Shown here piece by piece: positions 1 to 8,000 of a stretch of DNA of 9,919 nucleotides; the stretch's first letter is position 1; each line of letters opens with the position of its first letter. The stretch spans positions 1 through 9,919 of the forward strand of contig JAAFHM010000154.1 in assembly GCA_013298375.1 (NCBI GenBank), read 5' to 3'. A program made the translations under genes and the position numbers. This DNA is from Ignavibacteria bacterium (GTDB lineage: Bacteria > Bacteroidota > Ignavibacteria > Kapaibacteriales > UBA4661). Below the pieces are notes generated by a model, which did no database searches, had not been told where the DNA came from, and saw nothing but the letters and a program-made list of their open reading frames with translations.

Positions 1-46
1 AACTCAGCAAATAATCGCTATACAAATCCAACAATTCCGTTTTCAT
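1..46 (-). CDS. N-terminal start of a transposase, IS4/IS701-like (partial, runs off the left edge)
   Basis: Reading leftwards from an ATG at 46-44, the 15 visible residues are MKTELLDLYSDYLLS. From memory, this resembles the opening of IS4/IS701-type DDE transposases, which commonly begin with an LYxDYL motif followed by an ATGLS and ISHD block. Those later blocks would lie outside the window and cannot be checked. Just upstream of the start (plus-strand side) are a GGAAAC stretch that could act as a weak ribosome site and a perfect 12-bp palindrome at 57-68. The gene diverges from the IS630-family transposase at 178, so 47-177 contains the leaders of two back-to-back mobile-element genes. 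Too few residues are visible for certainty; a host gene is possible. Confidence 0.4.
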   Translation of the reverse strand, partial: MKTELLDLYSDYLLS

Positions 47-56
47 AACCGTTTCC

Positions 57-68
57 GCTAACGTTAGC
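57..68. repeat. perfect 12-bp palindrome (GCTAACGTTAGC)
   Basis: The sequence GCTAACGTTAGC equals its own reverse complement. It lies 11 bp upstream of the ATG of the leftward transposase-like gene, a position that suits an operator or a leader element of that insertion sequence. A second, imperfect palindrome (10 of 12 positions) lies at 111-122. Function is inferred from position only. Confidence 0.45.
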
Positions 69-177
69 AACTTGTGATTTTACCTTCCAAATATACTTGG
101 TTTTTCACGTCCTTGCGTAAGGTGAGACGGTAAATAATCGGATATTGCCTTTTTTTCCCATTGTTGAGGAAAACATC

Positions 178-1343
178 ATGGCAACTCGTCGAAAATATAC
201 CGTGAACTTGAAGGGCGAAGAACAAGAAGAACTTGAGCGAATGCTCAGTGCCGGACGACATTCTGCGCGTTCTCTTACGCGGGCTCGTATTCTGCTCTTG
301 GTTGCCCAAGGTCGTCAAGACAAGGATATTCAAGAGATTCTGAATATCAGTGCCGTCAGTATCGGCAATACCACGAAACGCTTTCAGACCGAGCGACTTG
401 GTGCGCTCAAGGAGAGACCCCGGTGCGGTGGTCCGGTGAAACTCACGGGTGAGGTCTGCGCCCGAATTACCGCGATCGCCTCGACCAAGCCACCGGAGGG
501 CTATGGGTCGTGGTCGTTACAGATGATTGCCGAGCGCACCGTCGAGATGGGCATTCTTGAAAGCGTCTCGGACGAAAGTGTGCGAAGGGTGTTAAAAAAA
601 ACGACCTCAAGCCGCATCGGAAAGAACAATGGTGTATTGCCACGCTTGATGGCGAGTACCTCGCTCGGATGGAAACGGTTCTCGACCTCTATGCTTCAGA
701 AGAAGACCCGGAGAATCCGATATGGAGTTTCGATGAGCGCCCCTGCGTTCTCCATGAGGATTGCCTTGCGCCTCTGCCGATGGCGACTGGCAAACCCAAG
801 CGCGAGGACTACACATATGAGCGCAATGGAACGGCAGTTGCCTTGATGGCATACAATATCCATACCGGAGAGCGCATAGTCGAGGTACGCGAGCGCCGCA
901 CCGCAAACGATTACGCCGAATTTATGCAAGCACTGGTCGATTCTCAGCCACAGGCCAAAACCATTCGCATTATTGAGGATAATCTCAACACGCATAAAGA
1001 CGGCTCGTTCTACACACGATTTCCTGCTGCTCAAGCGCAGCGCTTATCAAAAAAAATTGAGCATATCTACACGCCCAAGCACGCTTCGTGGCTGAATATC
1101 ATCGAAATTGAGTTCTCGGTTCTGACTCGGCAATGCCTTGATCGTCGTATTGCCTCGCTCGAAGAGCTGCGGACAGAAATTCTCGCATGGGTAAAGAAAC
1201 GCAATGCACTTGGCGTGAGAGTACAATGGCAATGTACCACACCAAAAGCAAGGCTGACCTTCCAGAATGCCTATCGTGATATTTGCCCCGATAACCCGCA
1301 TTCCTCTCTGGATGCCAATGGGGGATGGAGGCTGCCAATATAA
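178..1343 (+). CDS. IS630-family DDE transposase, two frames joined by a -1 shift at an A8 run
   Basis: Cut-and-paste transposase of its own element. ATG 178 is preferred because GAGGA lies 7 nt upstream. The first frame (178 to about 600) encodes a helix-turn-helix region (RARILLLVAQGR then DIQEILNIS) and a second DNA-binding part with GYGSWSLQMIAE, ending RRVLKK. Continuing in the -1 frame at 600 gives NDLKPHRKEQWCIATLDGEY, which restores the family's usual RRVLKKNxLKP join, and then the catalytic domain. In the 388-residue joined protein the catalytic acids are D186 (FDERP), D268 (EDNLNTH) and E310 (SWLNIIEIEFS), with 41 residues between the last two, as usual in this subgroup. The C-terminal YTPKH and RQCLDRRI motifs are also present. 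Without the shift, the first frame stops at 846 (222 aa) and has no catalytic domain. The shift may be programmed, a 1-nt deletion, or a homopolymer sequencing error; all other motifs are intact. Confidence 0.88.
594..601 (+). other. A8 slippery run, candidate -1 frameshift or transcriptional slippage site
   Basis: Eight A residues (594-601) lie exactly where the two transposase frames must be joined. In the upstream frame the codons are TTA AAA AAA ACG, so A_AAA_AAA forms an X_XXY_YYZ-type heptamer. Slipping back one base gives LKK-N-D-L-K-P, matching the family consensus. One extra A would fuse the frames permanently, so a deletion or a homopolymer miscall is the main alternative. I did not find a clear stimulatory stem-loop or upstream Shine-Dalgarno at the proper distance. 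Confidence 0.6.
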
Positions 1344-1365
1344 ATAAATTCATTTGGCGGACTAG

Positions 1366-1542
1366 TAGGTGATGTGTCATCTCGGTTTCGAGCATCCGCT
1401 CAAAGAGGCGTTTGCTCAGTTGACGATAGATTCCGTCTTGTCCGAAAACTTCCTCGTGGCTTGTTGCACCGTTCAAAAGGCTATCAACAAGTTCATCGGT
1501 TAAGCCGTACGGCTGGCGGGCGTTTTGTGCTTTGGTTGCCAT
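1366..1542 (-). pseudogene. IS256-family (Transposase_mut) transposase, N-terminal fragment only
   Basis: The minus strand from ATG 1542-1540 encodes about 59 residues typical of the N-terminus of IS256-type transposases: LTDELVDSLLNG, then HEEVFGQDGIYRQLSKRL, then FERMLETEMTHHL. In intact members, MTxHL is followed by GYEKH and a GNSRNG block. Here the reading changes right after MTHHL into sequence that is the reverse complement of the IS630 right end. The remaining ~340 residues, including the whole DDE domain, are not in the window, so the fragment cannot make an active transposase. The missing part was separated by the IS630 insertion, and either lies further left or was deleted. Residue motifs are directly visible; the family call is from established patterns. 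Confidence 0.8.
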
Positions 1543-1598
1543 ATGCAGGTACAAAAAAATGAAAAAAGTGAGAAAATTAACTTCTCTCTTTTCGAGCG

Positions 1599-1623
1599 TT
1601 TACACAAAACAATTTACACACTC
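1599..1623 (-). repeat. IS256-type terminal inverted repeat
   Basis: Read inward on the minus strand, the end begins GAGTGTGTAAATTG and continues with TTTTGTGTAAACG. The octamer TTTACACA (plus strand) occurs twice, at 1599-1606 and 1613-1620, a 14-bp period. Spaced GTGTAAA motifs are a recurring feature of IS256-family tips, probably for transposase binding. The outer edge could be anywhere in about 1620-1624. Confidence 0.65.
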
Positions 1624-2430
1624 GAGGCGCGGGAAGAAGAAGAGCCAATGCTGTATTTCACCATTACGGACAAAAGCGGAAACCTCGTACGACGCATCAG
1701 CACAAAGCCGCAAGCGGGTGTGAGTCGTATCGCGTGGGATTTATCGTACCCCGACCCAAACCCGACACAACTTACTCCGCCGCCCTCGAATAGTTACAGT
1801 TTTGAATTTGGAGACCGCATTGGCGGTGCGCTGGTGATGCCAGGCGAATACGCCGTTTCCCTTGCAAAGCGCGTCGATGGCGTGATGACAGAACTCGTAG
1901 CACCGCAACCCTTTACCGTCCAAAAACTGAACAACGTCACGCTGCCCGCGTCAGACCTTGCTGCATTGACGGTATTTCAGCGCAAAATAGATAAAATGCA
2001 GCGCTCGGTTTTTGGAGCAGTAGAAGCAGCAAACAGCATCAAAACTCGCTTGCAGTATATCAAAAAAGCGCTCTTGGATGCAGAAAAGCCCGATGTAAAT
2101 CTTCTTCAAACCGCATCAATGCTTGATAAGCAGATGAACAAACTGCTTATTGCTCTGTGTGGTGATGTAGTTATTGCTGGGCGAAATGAGCCAATTCCGC
2201 TTTCCATTTCTGACCGCGTTGGGCAGATTGTCGGCGACCAGATTACTTCTACTTCAGCACCAACCAAAACGCACGAGGCAACTTATACCATCGCGGCAAA
2301 TGAGTTTGCACCTGTGCTTGCGGAGTTGAAAAAAGTCATCGAAACCGACCTAACCAGCCTTGAAAAAGCGTTGGACAGCGCTGGAGCGCCGTGGACTCCG
2401 GGGCGCATCCCGACGTGGACGAAGGAGTAA
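1624..2430 (+). pseudogene. C-terminal remnant of a large sortilin/VPS10-like BNR (WD40/YVTN-type) propeller protein
   Basis: The 268 residues match from memory the last quarter of the ~1000-residue exported proteins annotated as sortilin-like, BNR-repeat or glycosyl-hydrolase-like. Key blocks are EEEEPMLYFTITDKSGNLVR, RIAWDLSYP, a VMPGEYAVSLAKRVDG block, LPASDLAALTVFQRKIDKMQ, RNEPIPLSISDRVGQIVG, TSTSAPTKTHEATY, EFAPVLAELK and a final GAPWTPGRIPTW. The upstream propeller and signal peptide are absent, because the reading enters the IS256 terminal repeat just before residue E1. The open frame runs back into IS256 sequence (ATG 1525), and an internal ATG at 1648 follows an AAGAAGAAGAG stretch, so a headless, leaderless product could be made but would not be exported. 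No in-frame stop has accumulated, which suggests recent disruption. The function of the intact protein is not established. Confidence 0.85.
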
Positions 2431-2463
2431 GCAGAACAGTGAATGATTAAAGTTTGTGTCTTG

Positions 2464-2480
2464 AGAAACAATATGTTTCT
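2464..2480. repeat. 17-bp inverted repeat (7-bp arms, 3-nt loop)
   Basis: AGAAACA-ATA-TGTTTCT lies 34 bp past the stop of the sortilin-like remnant and 62 bp before the next start. It has no T-run after it, so it is not a standard rho-independent terminator. It could be an operator, or an RNA hairpin protecting the upstream transcript end. Apart from this, 2431-2542 holds an AGGAG at 2507-2511 that is about 31 nt from ATG 2543 and opens no reading frame there. Confidence 0.4.
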
Positions 2481-2542
2481 AGTAACGTAGTGTGTTTTAA
2501 TAGTACAGGAGTAGAATACTTGATTACACATTTACAATAGTT

Positions 2543-3634
2543 ATGGCATTTGCGCAACACATTTATACGCGACACAAGGAGAGAGTACCCCTCGGCATCT
2601 TTCTCCTTGTTCAATTTTGTCAATGTATTCTCTTTGTTGTAATGATATTAGCAGTTGTTGCACAGCAGCAACTCTGCGCTCAAACGCGAATTATGCCCAC
2701 CGCTACACAAACATCCACTCTTGCGACGGTCTTGGCATTTCTTTCACTCGAATCTCTCCGACAAGAGTCGGCGTTTCAGCAGACTCTCCCCGAAAGCAAT
2801 ATCTTTACTATCCCATTTCGCACAATGGGAAAACTTATGGTCGTGCAAGCAAAAGTCAATGGTATTGAGGGATATTTCATTGTAGATAGTGGTGCGCCAT
2901 TTTTAGTTTTAAATGCCAAATATTTTCCGCATCTTGGCTCACCGTTGCGCTTTATGAAAGTTAAAGGTGTAACGGGTGATGTTGGTGATGTGCGGACTGC
3001 GGTCGTTAATTCCTTTGAGTGGGGAGGAATTAGGGCACAATCGTTAAACTGCCACGTTGTTGATCTGAGCCATTTGGAGCGTCGCCCGACCGATAGTATT
3101 TTCGGCTTGATTGGATTTGAGGTGTTTCGGGAGCTGGAAATGCTTATGGATTATGATGATAACCGAATCGTCTTGTACAAGTTGGACAGCGAAAATAATA
3201 GAATTGAATACGATGCTGATTATCAAGTACCAGAGTATATTGTTCCTTTTTCTTACAAAGGACACGTTCCTATTGTGGAAGCAACCATAGCACAGAAGCT
3301 GCTTCGCTTCGGTATTGACACGGGAGCAGAATATAATTTGTTATCAAATACGCTTGACTCTACGGTGCTACAAGCGTTTGTCCGTGATAAAAAAATTCCT
3401 CTGCGTGGTTCGGGAAAATCAATTTTGGAGGCATGGCTTGGGCGTGTTGAAGATATGCGCTTGGGCAAAGCCTCGTACGTTAGTCAAACAACGCTTTTAA
3501 CCGATATTCGGGAAACTAATGAGACCTTCGATATAAAGCTCGACGGCTTATTGGGGCAACCATTTCTACGGTATCGCCGAACAGTCATCAATTTCCGTAA
3601 AAAAGAACTCCACTTATGGGATTTTTCATACTAA
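2543..3634 (+). CDS. exported retropepsin-like aspartic protease with two active-site motifs in one chain
   Basis: A 363-residue protein that probably cleaves peptides or proteins outside the cytoplasm. Residues about 17-47 form a hydrophobic export signal ending in QLCAQ. Two lobes follow. Lobe 1 has YFIVDSGAP (D115-S116-G117) and a matching hydrophobic-hydrophobic-Gly element IFGLIGFEVF near 187-195. Lobe 2 has FGIDTGAEYNLLS (D259-T260-G261) and DGLLGQPFL near 334-341. Each lobe thus carries a D-S/T-G loop and its partner Gly motif, as in a fused dimer of bacterial retropepsin-like (Asp_protease_2) domains. No clear ribosome site precedes ATG 2543; ATG 2642 (M34) would still leave a short hydrophobic leader. 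The stop overlaps the next gene's first start by 19 nt, so co-translation is likely. Proteolytic activity and substrate are inferred; a scaffold or binding role without activity is possible. Confidence 0.8.
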   Translation: MAFAQHIYTRHKERVPLGIFLLVQFCQCILFVVMILAVVAQQQLCAQTRIMPTATQTSTLATVLAFLSLESLRQESAFQQTLPESNIFTIPFRTMGKLMVVQAKVNGIEGYFIVDSGAPFLVLNAKYFPHLGSPLRFMKVKGVTGDVGDVRTAVVNSFEWGGIRAQSLNCHVVDLSHLERRPTDSIFGLIGFEVFRELEMLMDYDDNRIVLYKLDSENNRIEYDADYQVPEYIVPFSYKGHVPIVEATIAQKLLRFGIDTGAEYNLLSNTLDSTVLQAFVRDKKIPLRGSGKSILEAWLGRVEDMRLGKASYVSQTTLLTDIRETNETFDIKLDGLLGQPFLRYRRTVINFRKKELHLWDFSY

Positions 3635-4935
3635 AGCACTTGCATCATCTGCATATTCGGGCGTGTCGCCTCCTCATGCGAGGTGGCACTGGCATAGCTA
3701 TGTTTAGTGTGGTTGTGCAGTGTCTATGTTTGGTCACACTTTTCCCCCGATACCTCTTGGCGCAAGATAATATAGGGTATCGTATTGAAGAAGAGAATGT
3801 TGTTTTTATATTTCAGCCACAGCTTTATTCGCATTACAGCGCTCGCGATGGCGTAGTGAAGCAAATTAAAAACCTGAGCATTACCGGCGTAGCAGTTGGT
3901 TGTGAGGTCAATGCATGGTCTGTGGCTGAATGGCGTATGAACAAAGTCAATGTATATTGGTACGAACTCCGCGTGCCATACAGCATTTTTGAGAAGAAAA
4001 CACAATGGGAATTTAAGTTTTTTGTTAACAATGAATACTGGGTAGAACCTGCTTCTGGCATGAATAATATCATTCCGATACCAACCGCAGAGCAAAATAC
4101 CACAAAACGCTATAACTTCTTTGCTAGCATTCCGCAACCGACAGTGCAGAAATATACTTTCCGGCTTTCTGGCTTTCCCGATGCTCGTGCTGTTTATCTG
4201 GCAGGAACATTCAACGACTGGAATCCTCGTGCAACCCCAATGATGAGAAAAGACAACGAATGGACTGTCGTACTTCCCTTGAAGCCGATGGGGTATTCGT
4301 ACAAGTTTATCGTGGATGGCTCTTGGAAACTTGATCCTGCAAACCCTGAATCGGTAGATGATGGAATGGGGCATACAAATTCGTTTCTTATCATTCCCAG
4401 CCTTCGTGGTTCGACACAATTTACTCTTAATGGCTATGGCAATGCGAAAAAAGTAGCAGTAGAAGGCTCATTCAACGGTTGGAACCCGGAGCGCCATTAC
4501 TTTGCTAAACAGCAGTTTCAATCCGGCTCGGCTTGGGTCTGTCGCCTCAATATTCACCCCGGATATTACGAATATCGCTTTTTGGTTGATGGAGAAGCAA
4601 TAAATGACCCTCTCAATCCCGTAACGATAAGAAATGAAAATGGCGGGAATAATTCCATCCTCTTGCTTCCAAGTAAAGAAGGAAATGTTGAGTTTATATT
4701 GAAAGGGTACAATACGGCAAAAACAGTCGCGCTTGCCGGCACATTTAACGACTGGAGTTCGCGGCGGCATATCTTTTTTCGTCAAGGTGACCAGTGGATA
4801 TGTCGTATTCGTTTGAAACAAGGTTCATACAAATACAAATTTGTGGTTGACGGTCAGTGGATACTTGACCCTGCAAACAAACAAATTGTCGAAAATGAGT
4901 TTCATACGGGCAACAACGTCTTAACTGTGAAATAA
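3616..4935 (+). CDS. exported protein with four tandem glycogen-binding (CBM48/AMPK-beta-like) modules
   Basis: A protein of up to 439 residues that probably binds alpha-glucan, with no catalytic domain. An export signal lies near residues 29-50 (MFSVVVQCLCLV to YLLAQ). Starts at 3676 (M21) and 3700 (M29, with AGGTGG 13 nt upstream) are realistic alternatives to 3616. Module 1 (about 51-155) is divergent: NVVFIFQPQLYS, WEFKFFVNNEYWVEP. Modules 2 (178-260), 3 (267-351) and 4 (358-438) each have the GxFNxW and YKFxVDGxW core. Compared with AMPK-beta (W, K, W, N), module 2 keeps W202, K230, W237 and N255; module 4 keeps W380, K408, W415 and N433/434. Module 3 keeps W289 but has R321 and A328 in place of Lys and the second Trp. 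Overlap with the protease-like gene upstream suggests one operon. Binding of protein partners instead of glycogen cannot be excluded. Confidence 0.85.
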   Translation: MGFFILKHLHHLHIRACRLLMRGGTGIAMFSVVVQCLCLVTLFPRYLLAQDNIGYRIEEENVVFIFQPQLYSHYSARDGVVKQIKNLSITGVAVGCEVNAWSVAEWRMNKVNVYWYELRVPYSIFEKKTQWEFKFFVNNEYWVEPASGMNNIIPIPTAEQNTTKRYNFFASIPQPTVQKYTFRLSGFPDARAVYLAGTFNDWNPRATPMMRKDNEWTVVLPLKPMGYSYKFIVDGSWKLDPANPESVDDGMGHTNSFLIIPSLRGSTQFTLNGYGNAKKVAVEGSFNGWNPERHYFAKQQFQSGSAWVCRLNIHPGYYEYRFLVDGEAINDPLNPVTIRNENGGNNSILLLPSKEGNVEFILKGYNTAKTVALAGTFNDWSSRRHIFFRQGDQWICRIRLKQGSYKYKFVVDGQWILDPANKQIVENEFHTGNNVLTVK

Positions 4936-4960
4936 TGATTGACGATACTCAAGCCGAAGA

Positions 4961-4994
4961 ATTGATGTTGCCAACGATAGTGTTTTTACGTTTG
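4961..4994 (+). promoter_or_regulatory. possible Bacteroidota-type promoter upstream of the tricorn-like protease gene
   Basis: TACGTTTG at 4987-4994 matches the TAnnTTTG -7 element used by Bacteroidota, and ATTG (4961-4964) or GTTG (4967-4970) could be the -33 element, but neither spacing (22 or 16 bp) is the usual 19. Use of this promoter class depends on the inferred phylum. It would give a leader of about 50 nt before ATG 5051. Confidence 0.25.
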
Positions 4995-5050
4995 ATCGAA
5001 TTATCAACCAATTACTACTCATCAATTTTTGTTATCGTTAAGGAAGAATT

Positions 5051-8000
5051 ATGAAAAGCCGCTCACTATCAATGCTCATTATTATGAGTATTCTCGGTGT
5101 TGTGTTACCATACACGACATTTGCCCAAACACCGCTCTGGATGCGCTATCCGGCACTTTCGCCCGACGGCTCAACGATTTGTTTTACGTACAAGGGCGAT
5201 TTGTGGCTTGTGCCAAGTGCGGGCGGGCGGGCGACTATGCTCACGCAGCACGAGGCACACGATATGCGCCCCGTTTGGTCACCCGATGGAAAACAAATTG
5301 CTTTTGCCTCCGATAGGCACGGCAATATGGACGTGTTTGTGATACCATCAAGTGGCGGTGCGGCAAAGCGTCTGACGTTTCATTCCAACAACGAGTTTCC
5401 AACGGGCTTTTCACCCGATGGTAAAAATATCCTCTTTTATGCGAACCGTCAAGACAATGCTAAAAATGCACAATTTCCCAATGGCTATATGTCCGAATTG
5501 TACAGCGTTGCTGTGGCAGGAAGCCAGCCCAAACAAGTCCTGACCACACCTGCGCAAGATGCCGTTTTTAATAAATCTGGTACAACGCTGCTTTTCCATG
5601 ACCGCAAAAGCCCCGAAGACGAATGGCGCAAACACCATACTTCATCGGTCGCACGTGATATTTGGTCGTGGGATGTCAAGACGGGCAAATACACGAAACT
5701 TACGTCGTTTGTCGGGGAAGATCGCAATCCCGTCTGGAGTCCTGACGGCAACGAAATTTATTACCTTTCCGAACAAAGCGGAACGTTTAATGTGTGGAAA
5801 TTCTCGCTCGCCACTCCCAATCAGCCTTCGCAGGTAACATCGCACTCTAAGCATCCCGTCCGATTTTTGAGCATGGCGCAAAATGGAACGGTGTGTTACG
5901 GCTTCAATGGCGAGATTTATACCAAGTCTCCGACCGAAAGCGAAGGAAAAAAAGTAGCGATTGAAATTGTTACCGAAGACAAAAAGAATGCACAGAAATT
6001 CCAAGCAATAACGGCGGGCGCAAGCGATTTCGCCGTTTCACCGAATGGCAAAGAAGTTGCGTTTGTTGTTCGCGGCGAAGTATTTGTTTCGGCAGTGGAG
6101 TACGACATCACCAAGCGTATCACCACAACGCCAGAACAAGAACGCTCGGTGATTTTCAGTCCCGACGGGCGCTCGCTCTTGTACGCAGGAGAGCGGGGCG
6201 GCTCGTGGAATCTGTACCAGACAAGCATCGTGCGCTCAAAAGAAGACGAACCCTATTTCTACAAATCCACTGCGCTCAAAGAAGAAGCAATCTTGGTAAC
6301 GGCGGACGAGGAATTTCAGCCGCTCTATTCGCCCGATGGCACGGAAGTGGCGTATTTACGTGAGCGTAACGCCCTCAACATTCTCAACCTCAAAACCAAG
6401 CAAGTACGGCAAGTGCTGGACAGCAGCAAAAATTATTCCTACGCCGATGGCGACGTAAGTTTTGACTGGTCGCCGGACGGCGCGTATTTGGTCTGCACAA
6501 CGCTTGGAAAAGAGCAAAATATCGGCGAGGTCGTCTTAGTGGATGCGCAAGGCAAAAAAGCGCCTGTAAACCTGACACAAAGCGGTTACGACGACAACGC
6601 ACCCAAATGGGCTGCCTCCGGTGCAATGATGATATGGTCATCCAGTAAAAATGGCTTCAAGTCGCATGGTTCGCAGGGTTGGCAGCAAGATGTATATGGA
6701 ATGTTTTTTACGCAAGAGGCGTATGACCGCTTTAATCTCACCCGGGAAGAATTTGATGCCATGAAAACAAAAGAAGCAGCTGAGAAAAAAGCTGAAAAAT
6801 CCGATGACAAAAGTGCTGACAAAGCTCTTGAGAAAAAAGATGATAAAGCCGCAAAACCAGCCAAGAAACCGCTCGAACTCGACCTTGCCAACATCGAAGA
6901 CCGCACACTGCGGCTGACATTGCACTCCTCGAATTTAGCGGATTATGTCTTGTCGCCCGATGGTGAGCGGTTGTATTATCTGTGCGCCTTTGAGAAGGGT
7001 TTTGATTTATGGGTGCATAAACTCCGCGACAAAGAAACGAAGCTCTTGGCAAAGCTCGACGCGCAAGGCGGTGGCTCGCTTCAACAAGCAAGCGATGGGA
7101 AATTTGTGTTTGTACTAACGGGCGGCGCAGCAGGAGCAATCATCCGCATTGACACCGCAAATGGGCAGCAAAAGCGTATCACGCTTCGTGGTGAAAGTAC
7201 GCTGAATGCTGCTGCTGAAAGGGAATATATGTTTGAGCATATCTGGCGGCAGACACTCAAAAAATTCTATCGCGTGGATATGCAGGGCGTGGATTGGGCT
7301 TGGTACAAGCGTGAGTATGCCAAATACGTTCCGCATATTTCCAACAACTGGGAGTTTTCTGAAATGATGAGCGAGCTTTTGGGTGAACTCAACGCTTCGC
7401 ACACGGGCTGTAAACTCAATCCCAAGTTCGATGCGGAAAACAGCGACCAAACGGCTTCACTCGGTGCGTTCTACGACGAAAGTCACACCGGAAGTGGTCT
7501 AAAAATTGCGGAAATTCTTGATAGGTCGCCGCTTGACCGTGCGAATCTTCGTATCAAAGCGGGAATGGTGATTGAAAAAATTGACGGCGTTGCTATCACG
7601 CCGGAGCAAGACGCGGCGGCACTTCTGAACCGCAAAGCGGATAAACCAACGTTGCTTTCGCTCTTTGACCCCGCAGCAAACAAGCGCTGGGAAGAAGTAG
7701 TCAAACCAATTTCGCTGCCACAAGAAAATGAACTCCTCTACCAACGCTGGATACAAGCTCGTCGCGAGGCAACCGAGCGCCTCTCGAAAGGGCGCATCGG
7801 CTACGTGCATATTCGTTCCATGGGCGACGCGCAGTTTCGCCCATTTTATGCCGACGTGATGGGTCGTTACGCCGACAAAGACGCAATCATCGTGGACACG
7901 CGCTATAACGGCGGCGGCTGGCTGCACGAGGATTTGGTAACGCTTCTGAGCGGAAAACGCTATGCAACATTTTTACCACGAGGACAGAAAATCGGTTCTG

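Larger units (their letters stand above)
160..1367 (+). mobile_element. IS630-family insertion sequence (right end resolved, left end not)
   Basis: The element carries the transposase at 178-1343. Its right tip is placed at 1362-1367, where CTAG (1362-1365) and a TA (1366-1367) meet the broken IS256 transposase reading. IS630 elements insert at TA, often within CTAG, and duplicate the TA. Read on the minus strand, the IS256 gene reaches codons CAC CTA and then leaves the family consensus, where a Gly codon would have completed CTAG. The inner right-end sequence on the minus strand starts GTCCGCCAAATGAAT. I could not find a convincing inverted copy left of 178, so the left end is unresolved or was lost when the neighbouring leftward element arrived. 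The start given here is simply the leader containing the ribosome site. Confidence 0.6.
1366..1623 (-). mobile_element. IS256-family element remnant (5' end)
   Basis: The remnant comprises the transposase N-terminus (1366-1542), a leader of about 55 bp and the outer inverted repeat at 1599-1623. On its right it directly abuts coding sequence of a sortilin-like protein at about 1621-1632, which marks the insertion point in that gene. On its left it is cut by the IS630 element. The order of events is therefore IS256 into the host gene first, then IS630 into IS256. No second IS256 end is present in the window, so the other flank and the target duplication cannot be seen. Confidence 0.7.

Noticed and set aside
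64..333. Minus-strand open frame of 89 codons across the IS630 leader and 5' end
   Set aside because: It overlaps the well-supported transposase start with no recognisable motif; its reading is the complement of the helix-turn-helix region.
669..1343. Catalytic half of the IS630 transposase as an independent gene starting at 669
   Set aside because: The family consensus continues upstream without a break in this frame to base 600 and joins the first frame at the A8 run, so 669 is an internal Met.
1374..1562. Plus-strand open frame of 62 codons
   Set aside because: It is the complement of the IS256 transposase N-terminus, which has clear family motifs on the minus strand.
1599..1620. Two TTTACACA copies as the start of a CRISPR or other repeat array
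   Set aside because: Only two 8-bp copies exist, and they fit the internal structure of an IS256 terminal repeat.
2464..2480. Rho-independent terminator after the sortilin-like remnant
   Set aside because: The inverted repeat has AT-rich arms and no following T-run.
3724..4419. Minus-strand open frame of 231 codons
   Set aside because: It is antisense to the glycogen-binding protein, whose repeats are unmistakable; the antisense product is rich in Cys, His and Arg and shows no domain.
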